NCBI GenBank assembly: GCA_017654935.2
Contig: CM065712.1
Location: 28,462,412 to 28,526,411 of the forward strand
Direction: 5' to 3'
From: Phymorhynchus buccinoides
Taxonomy: Eukaryota > Mollusca > Gastropoda > Neogastropoda > Raphitomidae
Length of the DNA: 64,000 nt
Below the pieces are notes generated by a model. The model did not search any database. It was not told the DNA's origin and saw nothing but the letters and a program-made list of their open reading frames with translations. Shown here one piece after another: positions 25,987-36,918 of the stretch. Position 1 is the stretch's first letter; each line of letters starts with the position of its first letter. A program made the position numbers and the translations under genes.

Positions 25987-27554
25987 ATGTAGTGTCAGGG
26001 GTTTTTCACGATCATGTTTAAAAAAAAAATTTTTTACTTTTATAGATTGCAGCTTGTCAAATTTTTATTGGAAATAAAAACAATTAGGTTTCTCCAAAAT
26101 TTGTGAAAACGTTTCTCTTTTGTATTACTGACTTTGCTAAACGTTTGTCCAAACACAATCTTTTTGTCTACGTTCTAACCCCCAGTATATCCTTTTTTTC
26201 TTTTTTTTTAAAATGACTTTTCCTGCGATGTGTTTGATAAATGCGGATGTAATTATATATATAGCCACCTTCCCCCTTTCCCACCCGCTTGGTGTGTGTG
26301 TGTATATTGTGTATGTGTGTGTGTGTGTTCTAACATTCGTCTCCCCTCTGGCTCCCCCCCACCCAATTACCTTCGTTACCATTCTTGGCTCGTTAATTAA
26401 CATGGGGTCTTTTATTGGTTTTCCCCCCCTATTCTTATCCCCTTTTTTTTTTTGGTGCACATTTAAATGTCTTGCCTTGCACACACCCTGTTCACCCCCC
26501 TCCCCCCCCCCCCCCCCACCCCCCCCCCCCACCCCTTTTTCCCCCTGGCTAGCTATAAATGTCGCCCTCCCAGCTTTCTTCTTGGATGTTTATTTAGTCT
26601 GTATCTCTCGGATTGCTTGTTTTTTGAGGGTTGGGTTGTTGTTGTTTTGGCGCAAAGGGAAAATCTTCCCTTTTTGGTGTGTTCTTCTTTTCACTATTTA
26701 CGGGATTGTGTCTAATAAATGTCGCCTCCCCTTCCTCCTCCTCCTCCTCCTCCCCCTCCCCCTGAAGCTTGGCATCTTTTGTTATTGGAGTTATTTCCCT
26801 TCACCCCTTCACCCTCTCCCTCGCTCCCGTCACTGCCACCAATACCTTCACTCCACCGCTATTAATTGTTATCACCGCAGCCAATGCCACTTTTTTTTTT
26901 TTATCTTTCATCGCCAGTCGCTATCGCTACTACACGGCAAAAAAAAAAAAAAAAAAAAAAAAAATCATTTTGCCGTCTGTCGCATGATCTGTCTTTTTGG
27001 TCATGTATTTTGTTTTTAATATAACTTTTTTTTCTTGTTCTCTCTCTCTTTCTCCTGGTGTGTATATCTATGTATGTATCTATAGCAAAGAGATTTGCGT
27101 TCCGATTATTGTGGATTTTGTTGGCTTTCTTTTCTTTCTTTTCTTTTGTCTCTAATACATTTGTTTTTCTCCTTCTCCTTTCCCTCTGTCATCCTCCCTT
27201 CCCTCTGTCATCCTCCCTTTTCTTCCCTTCCTCCCTTCCCTCCCTATTTATCTGCCTTTACCACCCACCCCTTCTTACCTACCCCCCCTCCCCCACCCCC
27301 TGACCCTTCATCCATCTTGATTTTAACGTTACCCCTTTCTTCTCCCACCCTTTATTTTTAAACCATTTTTACCACTCCCTCCCAACCCTCACGCTTTGTC
27401 TTTGTATTCCCCCCCCCCCCCCCTCCTACCTTCCCTCTCCTTCTATTCCCCTTCCTCTCTCTCTCACTCTCTCTTCTACCACCCTATTTCCTCCTCCCCC
27501 CCCCCCCCCCCCCCCCAACCCCCACCCCCCCTCCCCTTCTGTTTGTCTCTTCAG
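25987..27554. other. Pyrimidine-rich lead-in to the + strand exon
   Basis: Runs of C (26,500-26,530, 27,410-27,423, 27,496-27,516) and CT-rich sequence dominate from 26.2 kb to the acceptor at 27,553-27,554 (tttgtctcttcag). Long open frames here are proline/leucine/serine low-complexity and are not supported as genes. Probably intron. Confidence 0.5.
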
Positions 27555-28176
27555 CATGGAGTTGCATAGAGCCTTGACCTTTGCCGACTCGACCCCCGCT
27601 ACTGTGGTGACCTCCCCTCCTCACCACTTGACCTTGACCTCCCCCCACCCTTCCTCCGTCTCCTCCCCCTCCCCCTCCCCCTGCTACTCCTCCCCCTCCT
27701 CCACGTCCACCACCCCCCTGTCCGCCCCTACACCTACCGCTATCCTCGCCCCCCACCCCCACCACCACCCTCACCACCTCCCTACCTTGCACCCTCACCA
27801 CCACCCTCACCACCACCCTATCCCCGCCACCCACCCTCACCCCCACCCCCACCCCACGCCTTTGGCTTTTCCCATCCAGCCGCTGACGGTCAAGCCGGCC
27901 GCACCGCCCGCTGCCCACCCCGCCGCGCCATTCACCTACATCTCGGGCTACGGTCCCCCAGCGCTGGGGCTGGTCCACGAGCAGGCGATGGCCGCCGCCC
28001 ACCCGCATCATCATCCTCCCCCGGGGGGTCATCACCTCCACCACGCTGCCCCCCCTCCTCCGGCTTTGGGCGGGCCCCCAGCGCTAGCTTCGGCAATGAT
28101 GGTGGATGGTAAGGCTCTCACCACCAAGCTAAGAGTGGCCATGGCGGCCGCAACGGCCAAGTTTGCTCCGTACTGA
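27555..28176 (+). CDS. His/Pro/Ala-rich exon, probably terminal; gene unrecognised
   Basis: An acceptor, ttctgtttgtctcttcag, precedes 27,555. The frame then runs 206 codons from the ATG at 27,556 to TGA at 28,174-28,176. The peptide opens MELHRALTFADSTPATVV, passes through Ser/Pro-rich (residues ~20-55) and His/Pro-rich (~65-105) segments, then a more ordered PFTYISGYGPPALGLVHEQA stretch and an Ala/Pro/His tail, ending TAKFAPY. High GC and Ser/Pro/Ala codons stand out from the AT-rich surroundings. An alternative donor (gatg|gtaagg at 28,109) would make it an internal exon ending at 28,108. The last residues FAPY recall the RFAPY terminus known for Rbfox splicing factors, but no RNA-binding domain is present here, so this is only a pointer. 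The first M may be internal. Confidence 0.55.
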
Positions 28177-28330
28177 TTTGGGGCCCCCGGCCTGGCCTGG
28201 TCCAGAAACGGGCCAAGTTTGCTCCGTACTGATTTGGGGGCCCCGGCCTGGCCTGGCCTGGCTCAGAAACGGGCCCCCGGCCTGGCCTGGCCTGGCCCAG
28301 AAACGGGCCAAGTTTGCTCCGTAATGATTT
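28153..28330 (+). repeat. GC-rich tandem repeat spanning the stop codon
   Basis: The block gccaagtttgctccgtactg, which encodes the last residues and stop, is followed by ggcccccggcctggcctgg and agaaacggg. The whole is repeated, with further gccaagtttgctccgta copies at about 28,214 and 28,308 and an extra ccggcctggcc block between. So the last codons and first 3' bases exist about three times. The third copy reads gtaatga instead of gtactga. Confidence 0.85.
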
Positions 28331-28946
28331 TGGGAACTGGTTGTGTTGTTTTTTGTTTCCGTGCTTTATTTTGAGGACGGATGTACGTTGTCGTCTTAAC
28401 TTTGTTTTGTCCCTTTCCCATCCGTTGTGCGTTGTTTTTTTGGTCTTTGTTGTCATTGTTGTTGTTGTCGCTGTCATTGTAGTCTCTAATTTGGGGTGGG
28501 GGGTGGGGGGGGGGGGGGGCTGTAGGGTTTTGTTGTTGTGTGCCGTAAACTTCTTCACGATAAAAGTGTGTCTAATAATACAATTATTTCGCATCTGATA
28601 CATTGACGGGTTGTTAGGCGTTTCACTCTGATGTTGGAAGCAGCGGTGTCATCATAAGCTGCAGAAGAAGGGGAGGGGGAGGGGGGGAAAATGACACTGT
28701 TTACACACACGGACCAAAAATTGAGTGGGGGGGGGGGGGGGAGTTTTGGCTTATAAGTCCTCGTTTTTATGGTACTCTGTTCAGGTTTGAGTTCCCAGGC
28801 ATGACACAAATAGATTGCCTACCAGGCAAGTTCATTGATCTCCCACCCTCTGCTCCGGCTTATGAGAAATGGGTTTGAGACTTTTAGGTTTTATAGGGAC
28901 GGCTGCAGAATCCGTGTTCTGGCTTATGGATCGGAATCATGCCGGA
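28331..28946. other. No gene seen; poly(G) runs
   Basis: G runs at about 28,505-28,519 and 28,727-28,741. Possibly 3' untranslated or intron sequence of the exon upstream. Confidence 0.45.
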
Positions 28947-29090
28947 AATGTGGGACACATCACAGAAATAATTAACGTTAGAAATGTGGGACACATCACA
29001 GAAATAATGAACGTTAGAAATGTGGGACACGTCACAGAACTAATGAACACTAGAAATGTGGGACACATCACAGAACTAATGAACGCTGGA
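28947..29090 (+). repeat. 36-bp tandem repeat x4
   Basis: Units start at 28,947, 28,983, 29,019 and 29,055 (aatgtgggacacatcacaga). The 12-codon period keeps one frame open for 76 codons, read as artefact. Confidence 0.95.
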
Positions 29091-29124
29091 AAAGACTAGT
29101 CATTCAAGTGCAACAAGGTCACAA

Positions 29125-29581
29125 TTATCCCTTTCACTGCCAATGTCGTATTTTTGCACCACAATGGTTTAACACCCATGTCACTAAAAAGCATCAAGTC
29201 GGGGCCTGCTATTTGACAACCCTATTTTCGTGATTTTGGGAGGTAAGGATAGGCCTAATGTTATCCATGTCAGAGAGGAATTTGGTTTAAACAAATGTTT
29301 TATTGACACACTTTTGCAACAACACAATATATATGTAGACAAGAGTGCAACAAGCCGAGGCTTATAAAAGTGCTCCACACATAGACATCGTACTAGCAAC
29401 AGGCTGCATCACACTTTACAATGAATGGAAGTCAGTCACACTTTGTAAGGTAAGCTAAATAATGATCAATACAACTGACTTCCGGGAAAAGGTGAACAAT
29501 ATAAAGGAATTTGCAACATTGCAGATTTTTGGTTTCTCTACCCATGTAATTTCAATGGTATTTTTTGGCTAAAAGGGTTAA
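29125..29581 (-). mobile_element. PB1 MITE copy 2
   Basis: Ends ttatccctttcactgcc and aaaagggttaa; the left TTAA is mutated to TTAT. The interior has gcaccacaatggtttaacac and gggaggtaaggataggcct. An extra ~180-bp segment (29,285-29,510) interrupts the standard body. Confidence 0.8.
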
Positions 29582-30429
29582 ATAAAGGTAAAAACATAAG
29601 GGTGAGGGTGCGGTGTATTGGAGAGGAAGAGGGGTGGGGGGAGGGGGGGGGGGAAACGAAATCATATGAAAGGGCCACCTACTACTTACTTCATCAAGTC
29701 TTAGAGATATTGACGTTGTAATTTGTTATGCTAATTTCAGATGCGATTACAATGCGATGCCTTTTCAACTTGGGTTATGACATTACTGTTAAATTTCAGG
29801 ATTGATATCATTACAAAATGGTGTCCTGTCTATGTGGATTATGACATCATGTTACGTTAATTTCAGAGTTAAAACGCTTACAATGTGGAGTCCTGTCTTT
29901 GTGGATTATGATATAATTTTACGTTAATTTCAGACTTAAAATGCTTACAATTTCTATAATGGTGTCCTTTCTATTCTTGGGTTGTGATATATTTAGACGG
30001 AAGCCGTTCTCTATTTTACTTTTTCTTTTCCCATGATGCTCGTGTACATACATAATGCATGTTGACGGATGACATGTTGTAAGTGTGTGGAAAGGTCGAA
30101 GCACCATTTGTTAATATCAGTTCTAGCGTCATATGGCTGTATTGCTCACCAGCACATGACTGTATTTTTTATCTTAATACAATCTAGCTCGTTCACCTGC
30201 TTAGTCCATTAATTGTCAGATGGTAGGGATTTCCAAATGTTTGTGCATTTCTGCTATATAAATGTACTGCTGCACAGCTTAAATAAGAATGCCATCCATA
30301 AGGGTCTCCGACCGATTGGACGCTAATCTCATCATCAGTTTAAAATAATAAAATAGAAACTCTGATCCCTGATTCACCTGCTTAGTCTATTGTCAGATGG
30401 TAGGGATTTCCAAGTGATATGTGTCTCAG
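29582..30429. other. No gene seen; weak local repeats
   Basis: Between 29,700 and 29,960 a phrase like cctgtctatgtggattatga recurs in three diverged copies of about 80 bp. A G-rich patch is at 29,630-29,653. Confidence 0.5.
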
Positions 30430-30656
30430 CTATTGGCCACCGCAATGAACACCTTTTGCAAGAGTGAATGCCCCTGGTGGGTGGGGGAAGATGCTTGAGT
30501 ACTGACCAAACAAGGAAATAACTCGCGCCAATAAACCTATTTGAAGCCACTGAATGGCTGACTTATGCAGGAGTGAATGCCCTTTTGGATACTGACCAAC
30601 AAGGACTTAACTCTTGCCATCAAGGGCGTTAATAACCCTAGTTGCTGCGGCCAATG
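30430..30656 (+). mobile_element. TIR element (ctattggccactgca ends), copy 1
   Basis: About 227 bp, inverted ends ctattggccac and gcggccaat, with two internal direct repeats (gcaagagtgaatgccc / gcaggagtgaatgccc, each followed by tactgaccaa). Homologous to 38,540-38,766 and 41,802-42,009. Confidence 0.85.
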
Positions 30657-30730
30657 TAAATGTACTGCTGTATAGTTTTAAAAAAAGAAAAAAGAAAAGA
30701 AAGTCTCCTTCAGATCTACTCAACCCAAGT

Positions 30731-31647
30731 ATATCACATTTTTAACTTCTTTACCCAAACTGTAAAGCGCTTAGAGCTTAGCATTTTTGTTCTTGTTGTT
30801 ATCAAAGATCCAGGAATATCCACATCATGATAACAAAATAATTATGAAGAAAAAAATAGCTCCACAGTTTAAACAGCCACGAAGAAAAAAAAAGGTGAAA
30901 AATCCAAGGCCTGTATGATAAGAGATTATAGAAAAGGAAGATGAATCTACAGTAGCGACACGTCGCTGTCCGACGCTAACCGTGTATCTACAAAATTTGA
31001 CAAAAATAGATTTTTTACTGAAACTCCTTCCAGTGACCTCACGCAGGTCTTCTATAAATATCTTGTGTCTGCGACCAATGAAAATACTCAAATTTGTCAC
31101 ATGATACCACATAAATAATCGTGTATGTGGCAGGTTGTTGCTGGTTTTGACGCGATAAGTGTGTAACTGGTCACGCTAATCGTGTAACTGCCGGCAGCTG
31201 TCGTATCTCCCATTATGAGAACAATGCACTAACTTTGTGACTAACCGTGTAACTGAATTATCACGAAAACTTTGGGTGTTAATGCAACTTTTATTGTGTC
31301 ACATGTTTACTCATCGGTAAAGAAGAAGGGTCAAGCGTATATCAAATGGGGATTGACTTTGTAGCAGGCGACAATATGTTTTTTGATGCTCCTGTAAAAT
31401 CACTGATTGTGTAAATACACAGTTAGCGTCAGACAGCGACGATATCACATTTTTAACTTCTTTACCCAAACTGTAAAGCGCTTAGAGCTTAGCATTTTTG
31501 TTCTTGTTGTTATCAAAGATCCAGGAATATCCATATCATGATAACAAAATAATCATGAAGAAAAAAATAGCTCCACAGTTTAAACAGCCACGAAGAGAAA
31601 AAAAGGTGAAAAATCTAAGGCCTGTATGATAAGAGATTATAGGAAAG
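30731..31647. repeat. TIR element flanked by 206-bp direct repeats
   Basis: 30,731-30,936 and 31,442-31,647 are nearly identical direct repeats (ttacccaaactgtaaagcgc, tccaggaatatccacatcat, ctccacagtttaaacagcca). Between them, 30,961-31,441 has inverted ends cgtcgctgtccgacgctaac and ttagcgtcagacagcgacg. The flanks are far too long to be a normal target duplication. Either the flanks are themselves termini of a larger element or a segment was duplicated on insertion. Confidence 0.85.
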
Positions 31648-31780
31648 TAGCAACAGATAAGTCAAAGTCGGTACCGTCTTTGTCTTACATGGACATAGTC
31701 ATGACCTTGACAGGAGCAAATATTATTACCACATATAAGTCGAAATAGGTACTGCCTTTTTTACATTAGTCGAAATTCTG

Positions 31781-31806
31781 ATCGCTTCTCGGCCTTTTGG
31801 CTAAGA
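31781..31806 (+). ncRNA. 5' fragment of U2 snRNA (pseudogene)
   Basis: The 26 bases starting atcgcttctcggcctttt and continuing to ctaaga equal the highly conserved 5' end of metazoan U2 spliceosomal RNA as I know it. Homology stops abruptly at 31,807; the branch-point recognition region and Sm site are absent. Probably a truncated U2 pseudogene or a U2-headed retroposon, not a working gene. Confidence 0.7.
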
Positions 31807-32416
31807 CAGTGATTCAGGAACATAAAGTTTTGTTTTTACCCTGGTTGGTTTGTTCGGCCCGTCGTACATGGCGAAAGCCGATACGCGACGTTAAACTGAA
31901 CTTCCATCCATGCCTTTTTACCTTGATCATACATGTCAATATTCATGAATTTTCAGAGTTTCAAAGTTTAGCGCAGATAAGTCAAATTTTGAATAATCTT
32001 CAGCCTTTATCATACATGTGTGTGTCTTCAGTGTGGCTTCGTACAAAATGAAAAGTAGATTATTAAAGAAACGTGTCAATTATGTGTATATCGATATTTT
32101 CCGTGCAATAGATTATTCTTCATTGTGGTTGTCGATTATTTCAGATTGCCTCCAAAAAAAAGAAAATAGAAAAGGTCCATTGATGGCAGAATCATGTAAT
32201 ATGAAATGTTATAGAAAGTGAGATAAAAAAAAAACACGAAAAGAATCTGCTGCAGAATTGTACTGAAATCAGTTTGTGTGTGTCGTTTGTCAATACGTAG
32301 GTTGATACGAGTCAGAATATGTATGTGTCCATGTATGGGTCAGAATATATGTACAGCCTTTTTGCCATTTGTCGATTGTTTATGTATCACTTGCATTGTC
32401 TGAATGGTTGTTGATG
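31807..32416. other. No gene seen
   Basis: An 84-codon open frame starts in the U2 fragment but is not recognised. AT-rich otherwise. Confidence 0.45.
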
Positions 32417-32827
32417 ACATATCGTCAGTGACATTCAAAAACCTTGTATCTCAATTTTGGTAGTTTTGAGAAAAATGAAAAGAAAAAAAAAGTAATTAAC
32501 CGCGTTGACCACAATTGATTAACTTTGATGAATATGTTGTTCAAGACATTGCAAGTTTAGTCCTACATGTTGTTAAAATTACTGTTAAAAAAATGTTTTT
32601 TAGACTTGAAAAGAACGAAGATACGAGGTTTTTGTACTTAGCTAGATCTGAATTTGGGACTTACGAGTTTTCCGTCTATTTTCACAACCTCATTTACCCC
32701 AGACAGAAAGTCGTTAGAGATACGAGCTTTTGGTGGAACGTGGCGGGAAAGATTAGCTGACTATGTATCTAAATAAAAAAAAATTAAAAATCGAGATACA
32801 AGGTTTTTGAATTTCACCGGCGATATT
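32417..32827. mobile_element. TIR element (acatatcg ends), copy 2
   Basis: Homologous along its length to 10,647-11,007. Ends acatatcgtcagtgacattc and gaatttcaccggcgatat. An 81-codon open frame crosses it but has no transposase features. Confidence 0.85.
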
Positions 32828-33625
32828 TAGATTGTGGATATTCATGATGATGATGATGATGATGTGGCACGGGCATATTGAAGCCTGTTTAGAGTCTCTT
32901 CGTCGCTCACCTATCAGTTAAAATGTTGTGCCAACGCAGCAAAATTTTACTTAGTGTCAAAATAGTATGACAAGTCTGACCCTTCCATAGTCCATGTGCA
33001 ATCCATCATTTAAGGCAATAAAGCAACATATTCCGTGTCCAAATTCTGCCAAATCATAGATTTTTTTTTTTAAATCACGCCCAACTGTGTACATAGTCCG
33101 CGAGTTAATGTCACGACATAAATTCGGTCACATTGTTTACATATGAGAATATCTCTTATTCGTATGCCTCTCGACCATTACAATAAAGTCAGATTTAAAT
33201 AAAAACTAGAGCGCTAAGACGCTTAATCACCAACCGCGCGGCAGCGTTTTCGGCTCCAGTGACCTTGACCTTTGACCCATGACCTTCATTATCGAACTTG
33301 GCCTAGATCTCTCCATTACCTACCCGCATGCAAAACGTGAGCATCCTAAGTCCATCCGTTCAAACGCTAGAGAGGATACATACAAACATAGTCCGCCTCA
33401 GACACGAGTGAAAACATTACCCATCCGCTCTCTACGATCGCGTTTGGTAAGAAGAGTGGGGAATATTAAAGAATCACCTCTACCCAGACTAGTTTTTTCT
33501 ATTAATGTCTAACTCTTTTTCTTGCTGCTCACAAATTACAGTTAACCACTTTATGCCCTCTTTTGGGGTATCATGTCTACAGATCCTGACTAAATTACAT
33601 CCTTTTGCAAGTTTCTTCCAGTTTC
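32828..33625. other. No gene seen
   Basis: Includes gatgatgatgatgatg near 32,846 and a moderately GC-rich part at 33,200-33,480 (ccttgacctttgacccatga) that has the look of a dispersed repeat without a second copy in this window. Confidence 0.45.
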
Positions 33626-33636
33626 GTATTCCTTGG

Positions 33637-33888
33637 CCCCCCCGTGGGGATACCGGGGGGTCTTTCATACAAATAGTTCCCCCACCTTCTGCAAGTTCTG
33701 TGCTTGTAACTTCCTCTAACCCATCACTCTTTGACTCTGCCTTTTCCCTTTGCTTACTGTCATCTGCTATCTTTCTCCTAGCCAAGTCGGACATGCTGGG
33801 CCTAACTATTTCTTAGTTAGGCGCATAACGGCAGCATGACGCATCTGCGCTCATGTTACAGGAAGCTGTCTGAGCGAATAAAGAAGAA
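33637..33888 (+). mobile_element. SINE-B copy, type II tail, with target duplication
   Basis: Flanked by direct repeats gtattccttgg at 33,626-33,636 and 33,889-33,899. Begins within the body at ccccccgtggggataccggg (5' truncated) and ends with gcgcataacggcagcatgac, then aagaagaag. The target duplication plus 3' tail show LINE-mediated retroposition. Confidence 0.9.
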
Positions 33889-33899
33889 GTATTCCTTGG

Positions 33900-34671
33900 T
33901 TTTAAAAAACCAACAACAACAAACAAAAACATTACAAGTGGAAAAAATTAACTTTGCTTTTTTTGCGCTGTAGAATAGTTTCTCCTTTTCGTTTTCTCAG
34001 CGAAGAACACCCTTTCTTCGTTTCTGGATTGGTAAATTTAAAACATCGGACATACAAAATGAATGAAAATCTGTTTAACGTCCTCCGACCTGGATTTGAT
34101 GCATTATGGGACATCAAATTTTGTAGATATGAAGGGTGGAGTAAAGAAAAGACTCACAAATGAAAACGAAATCTCGCACTAGTTCTTTCTCAAACTTCTC
34201 TCTGTTGGTCTGGTAGACTGTCATATCAATTACGTGTGTGTTCTTTCGCATATCAGTTTCTCACACTAAAACAAAACAAACAAACAAAAATCATTAGCAT
34301 ATCTGCAAAGTTTTATCTCGTTATCATGTAAATCGGAATACTCGACAACTCGGCTGCCAAAATTGGAGAAAGGTTTTCCTGGTTTTTTGAAAGTGTCATG
34401 ACCGTGCAATATTTTGAGCGTGTTGTTGCAAACGTACAGTGTGTGCAAGCGAAAAACAAAAAGTGGCAATTAATTATTGATGTTCCGCATTGGGGGATGT
34501 TGATAGCGATTGGCTTTAGGGAAGGTGTGTGTAATTGTAATGTCGGAGAAATTAATTAACTACTGATCAGAAGTACAGCAGTCACTACTTCATCGTTTTT
34601 GTGTACTGATCAGAAGGATGTTGTCCACATTGTTGCTATAATGTATCTGCTGTTAATTGATGCGATGAAAT
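33900..34671. other. No gene seen
   Basis: Plain AT-rich sequence. Confidence 0.5.
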
Positions 34672-34864
34672 GAATAAGGGGAAGGAACTTCTCGTAATTA
34701 ACTCCCTTTTTTACCAAAGTTATTTATGGCACCGATTCGCCTAGCAAAGTGAAAGTAGTCTGCATTGTTGTGGGAACTACTTTTACTTTGCTAGGAGAAA
34801 TCGGTGCCATAAATAACTTTGGTAAAAAAGGGAGTTAATTACGAGAAGTTCCTTCCCCTTATTC
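34672..34864. repeat. Foldback hairpin with ~86-bp arms
   Basis: Left arm 34,672-34,758 (gaaggaacttctcgtaatta ... ttatttatggcaccgatt) is mirrored by 34,777-34,864 with few mismatches, around an ~18-bp loop. There is no room for a gene. Strong potential to form a hairpin if transcribed. Confidence 0.92.
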
Positions 34865-35368
34865 CTTTCACTATATCCTCTCTCTTAGCCTCACTATTTC
34901 ATACATGACGCGATGAAGATTTAATTTCTCTTTGCATGGACAATGAGCTGTATTTAATTTACCCGTGCGCTCGTTACTTTGAGTCGTAATTGACCTTGCC
35001 CCCATGTATATATATATGGCTGATGACACGGTTCTTACGTTATCTACGTTTCATGGAATATACCGTTTAATTGTGACACGTCTGCTCAATCGTCGGAAGT
35101 TTTTCACAATATGAATGTAGAAACGTATAACAAAAAAGTTAAAGCCTTCTTTTTAGGATAAGGTGTTCTCTGTCCTAATTTTCTTCTTATGTCAAATTTC
35201 AGACTGAATTTGGTGGTTTTTCTAAGCATAATAATGTCCCTCTCTAAAACTGATAAATGCTTGGTGCTTTTTTTTAAAAATTATTCAACAAAAGGCTGTT
35301 TCTGCATTTAAATTGGAAACAATTTTGCTTTGAAGTAGAACATTGTCTGTGAAAGGCCATGTTCGACT
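34865..35368. other. No gene seen
   Basis: AT-rich sequence. Confidence 0.5.
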
Positions 35369-35601
35369 TAAAGACCCACTGACCCACCACGATTAAGTCC
35401 CTTGGGTTTTTTCTGGGTAGCTGTGACCCACATACAAATGTCCCCAACTTAAAATTGAGGCTGCTCTTTGAAATGTTTTGTTTTCAATTTGGGGTCATTT
35501 GTATGGGAGTCAAACCTGTTCAAAACAAGATTCCTTACCAGCTATAAGAGGGAAAACACATGAAACCCGTGATTTTGACACGTGACCTAGTGGGTCTTTA
35601 A
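35369..35601. mobile_element. TIR element (taaagacccact ends)
   Basis: Ends taaagacccactga and ctagtgggtcttta. The interior includes gaaacccgtgattttgacac. A diverged relative occurs at 63,454-63,515. Confidence 0.75.
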
Positions 35602-35854
35602 AAAAACACATGGCAGAATGTCTTATAAAAGCATAATTTCCGAAAGTCGTTTATTCATTCTTTATGTTTATTGGATGAATTTATCAAATTAAATAAAAAG
35701 CATAGATTTGCTGCATGAGCTAAAGTAAAGGACATATTTTTGTGATCTAACACTTATTTTTAAACATATTTTTTCTTGCCATAAAAGGTATCAGGAAAAC
35801 AACAACAGAAGATGCTCCTGGATTATTTTTATTTTACATTTAATTTCATTCTAG

Positions 35855-36325
35855 CGCAACGCCTAGTACTCGCAATGCACCGTACTGGTAACGCCTAGTA
35901 ATGGTAACGCCAAGTACTGGTAACGCTGAGTACAGCAAATTTGAAGCGATTCGGTTAAGAAACGGCGGAGTTATAAGGCCCTGTTTCCCGTTGGTGCTGC
36001 TCTGAGAGTGACGCGCTCTCCCGATTCTCTTCACATTTGCTGCCAGGCTTTGCCCAGGCCATAGCAAGCCTGACAGCAAATGTGAGGCGATTCGGTTAAG
36101 AAACGGCGGAGTTATTCGTGAAAAGGTGAAGCGGTGTATAGCGCGCGCGTTTCTGAACCGATTCGCTTCCGGTTTGCCGTTGCCATCACCCCGTTAGGGC
36201 TCACAGCAAATTTGAAGCGATTCGGTCGAAAAACGGCGGAGTTATAAGGCCTGTTTTGTGTTTCAGACAGACAGACACACACACACACACACACACACGG
36301 ACGGACACTTGGCTTTTTACTATAT
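35855..36325. repeat. Repeat with three ~130-bp-spaced internal copies
   Basis: The phrase gaagcgattcggttaagaaa followed by cggcggagttat recurs at about 35,942, 36,082 (variant) and 36,212. Near the left edge, aacgcc(t)agta(a/c)tggt is repeated four times. It ends with agacagacagacac, a CA run, ggacggacac and ttactatatga. It looks like the tail of a dispersed element; class unknown. Confidence 0.7.
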
Positions 36326-36918
36326 GATGGGTCATCTTTAAATCTAGTTCATTTTGTAAATATGACGTAAACGTTGATTTTTTTTAAAAACACATTTTTT
36401 AGCCACATTTATTTCTGACTTGTTATTTTTACATATGACTGTTGAAATGGTCTGTGGAAACTGGTAGTCCTTTTTGATAGAGATTTACTTTTTCTTACCA
36501 CAATGTTGATCGTTGAAAACTGGGATCGATTTTGCTTAAAAACGGAAAGGTTATTTTTGTAAAAACATCTTGTATCATACATTCTTCAGATTTGCGTAGG
36601 CTAATTAGTAGCTAAAAAGAAGAAGAAAAAAGTTTGAAAATCACGTATCAAATTGTTGGAAATAAATCAACAGAAGTGTTCCTTTATTTTTTTTGCTTTG
36701 GATTTGTGAGAAACTCTCAAAGGTTGTGACAAGCAGTGCTTTATTTTCTCTACAACAATTTTGTTTGTTTGTTTGTTTGATTGGTCCAAATTGTGATCAT
36801 TAGCAACGTACGGAGCTTTGTTATATACACCGTATGCGTTTTCCGTGAATTGCTTTTTCAGTGTGCATATAAACATGTGCGTTTTTGCCCCGTCGTTTGC
36901 GTCACTATTTACTCAATT
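36326..36918. other. No gene seen
   Basis: AT-rich sequence; (gttt)n near 36,763. Confidence 0.5.

Noticed and set aside
26213..27019. 268-codon + strand open frame
   Set aside because: Leucine/phenylalanine/proline-rich from C- and T-runs, crossing a poly(A) tract; more likely the intron before the exon at 27,555.
27484..28044. 186-codon minus-strand frame rich in Gly and Arg
   Set aside because: Antisense shadow of the His/Pro-rich exon, which has splice signals on the plus strand.
30731..31647. LTR retrotransposon with 206-bp LTRs
   Set aside because: The interior is a short TIR element with no gag/pol frame or primer-binding site.
33489..33794. Protein family with KQREKAESK and EGGGT...KDPPVSPRG seen in several minus-strand frames
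   Set aside because: These are antisense readings of SINE-B copies whose plus-strand GAA tails and target duplications show the true orientation.
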